Assembly (NCBI GenBank): GCA_002989075.1
Contig: PSQN01000011.1
Location: 587,131-651,130, forward strand
Direction of reading: 5' to 3'
DNA length: 64,000 bases
Origin: Arthonia radiata
Taxonomy: Eukaryota > Ascomycota > Arthoniomycetes > Arthoniales > Arthoniaceae
Made by a program: the position numbers and the translations under genes. The notes beneath the pieces are model-generated. The model was given only the letters and a program-made list of their open reading frames with translations, had not been told where the DNA came from and made no database searches. This document shows, one piece after another, positions 63,758-64,000 of the stretch. Numbering within the stretch: position 1 is the first letter of the stretch; each line of letters begins with the position of its first letter.

Positions 63758-64000
63758 TCAAGAAAGGTCGTTAATCGTCTCATACTTCCCGGTGTCCTTC
63801 TTGATCCGTTCCACAGCGCTCTTATACGCTTCGCGCTCCATCAGTCTGTCTCGATACGCCGCCAACTTCGGATACTTCTCTGGTGTCAGCCCCACCTTTG
63901 ACCCCGCCTCCAATGGGAATTGCATTAGAATGTCTGCGCCGGTCAGATGCTTGCCACAGAGGAAGTCCCCATCCGATGTCGCAAGCTGCTCCTCGAGGAA
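63758..64000 (-). CDS. Glutathione S-transferase, C-terminal part (5' end outside window)
   Basis: The last 80 codons are present and open to the right edge. They encode an all-helical GST C-domain with GDFLCGKHLTGADILMQFPL, in which the Asp of TGADI is the usual N-capping residue of the buried helix, followed by the family-like KYPKLAAYRDRLMEREAYKS. The fold and motif resemble fungal Gtt1-type transferases, which conjugate glutathione to electrophiles. The N-terminal thioredoxin-like domain lies outside the window, so class and completeness are unknown. Confidence 0.85.
   Translation of the reverse strand, partial: FLEEQLATSDGDFLCGKHLTGADILMQFPLEAGSKVGLTPEKYPKLAAYRDRLMEREAYKSAVERIKKDTGKYETINDLS

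Noticed and set aside
1-64000. Transposon ORFs, LTR or other virus-like elements, CRISPR arrays, rRNA, secondary-metabolite cluster
   Set aside because: No reverse transcriptase, transposase, integrase, capsid, synthase or repeat-spacer pattern was seen on either strand.

Overview
The window is nuclear DNA of a filamentous ascomycete. Genes carry short GT-AG introns (about 41-110 nt) with CTGAC/CTAAC-like branch sites. Several genes belong to families found across Pezizomycotina (DUF1770, fungal GAT-domain protein, Zn2Cys6 protein, SKG6-type membrane protein). Five copies of an introner-like element point to Dothideomycetes, probably a capnodialean relative; that placement is inference.

Layout, left to right. 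0.1-9.5 kb: an unknown basic protein, an EBP-type sterol isomerase, an unknown nuclear-looking protein and mitochondrial uS9. 9.7-15.8 kb: eEF1B gamma, a class II cAMP phosphodiesterase, calcineurin B and a DUF1770 protein. 16.8-24.6 kb: a large coiled-coil/disordered protein, an ELO elongase with a very long acidic tail and a type I membrane protein. 25.2-35.7 kb: tRNase Z and a PPR protein head to head, then importin beta-1. 36.9-42.6 kb: a GAT-domain protein, an intron-broken tRNA-Thr(UGU) and APC4. 43.1-49.4 kb: a Zn2Cys6 protein, LSm7 and a HeLo-like/pseudokinase/ZZ protein. 49.8-58.8 kb: a conserved fungal protein of unknown function, an RBR ubiquitin ligase with an apparent +1 frameshift, a cupin and adenosine kinase. 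59.6-64 kb: an EST1/SMG7-like protein, a small unknown gene and the 3' end of a glutathione transferase running off the right edge.

Most genes are unrelated housekeeping loci; there is no metabolite cluster. The only functional pairing suggested by layout is tRNase Z with the PPR protein: they are divergent and share about 450 bp of upstream DNA, and both may act in mitochondrial RNA maturation.

The most unusual features are in intron biology. (1) A tRNA-Thr(UGU) gene is interrupted twice, at positions 23/24 and 31/32, by insertions of exactly 52 nt. Both obey GT-AG and share the 11-mer GTTGACTCCAT; removing them restores a complete cloverleaf. (2) Five introner-like elements occur in two genes. 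Four of them sit as two back-to-back pairs with no exon base between copies, and one pair is followed by an 18-nt micro-exon. No transposon ORF, LTR element, CRISPR array or rRNA was seen.
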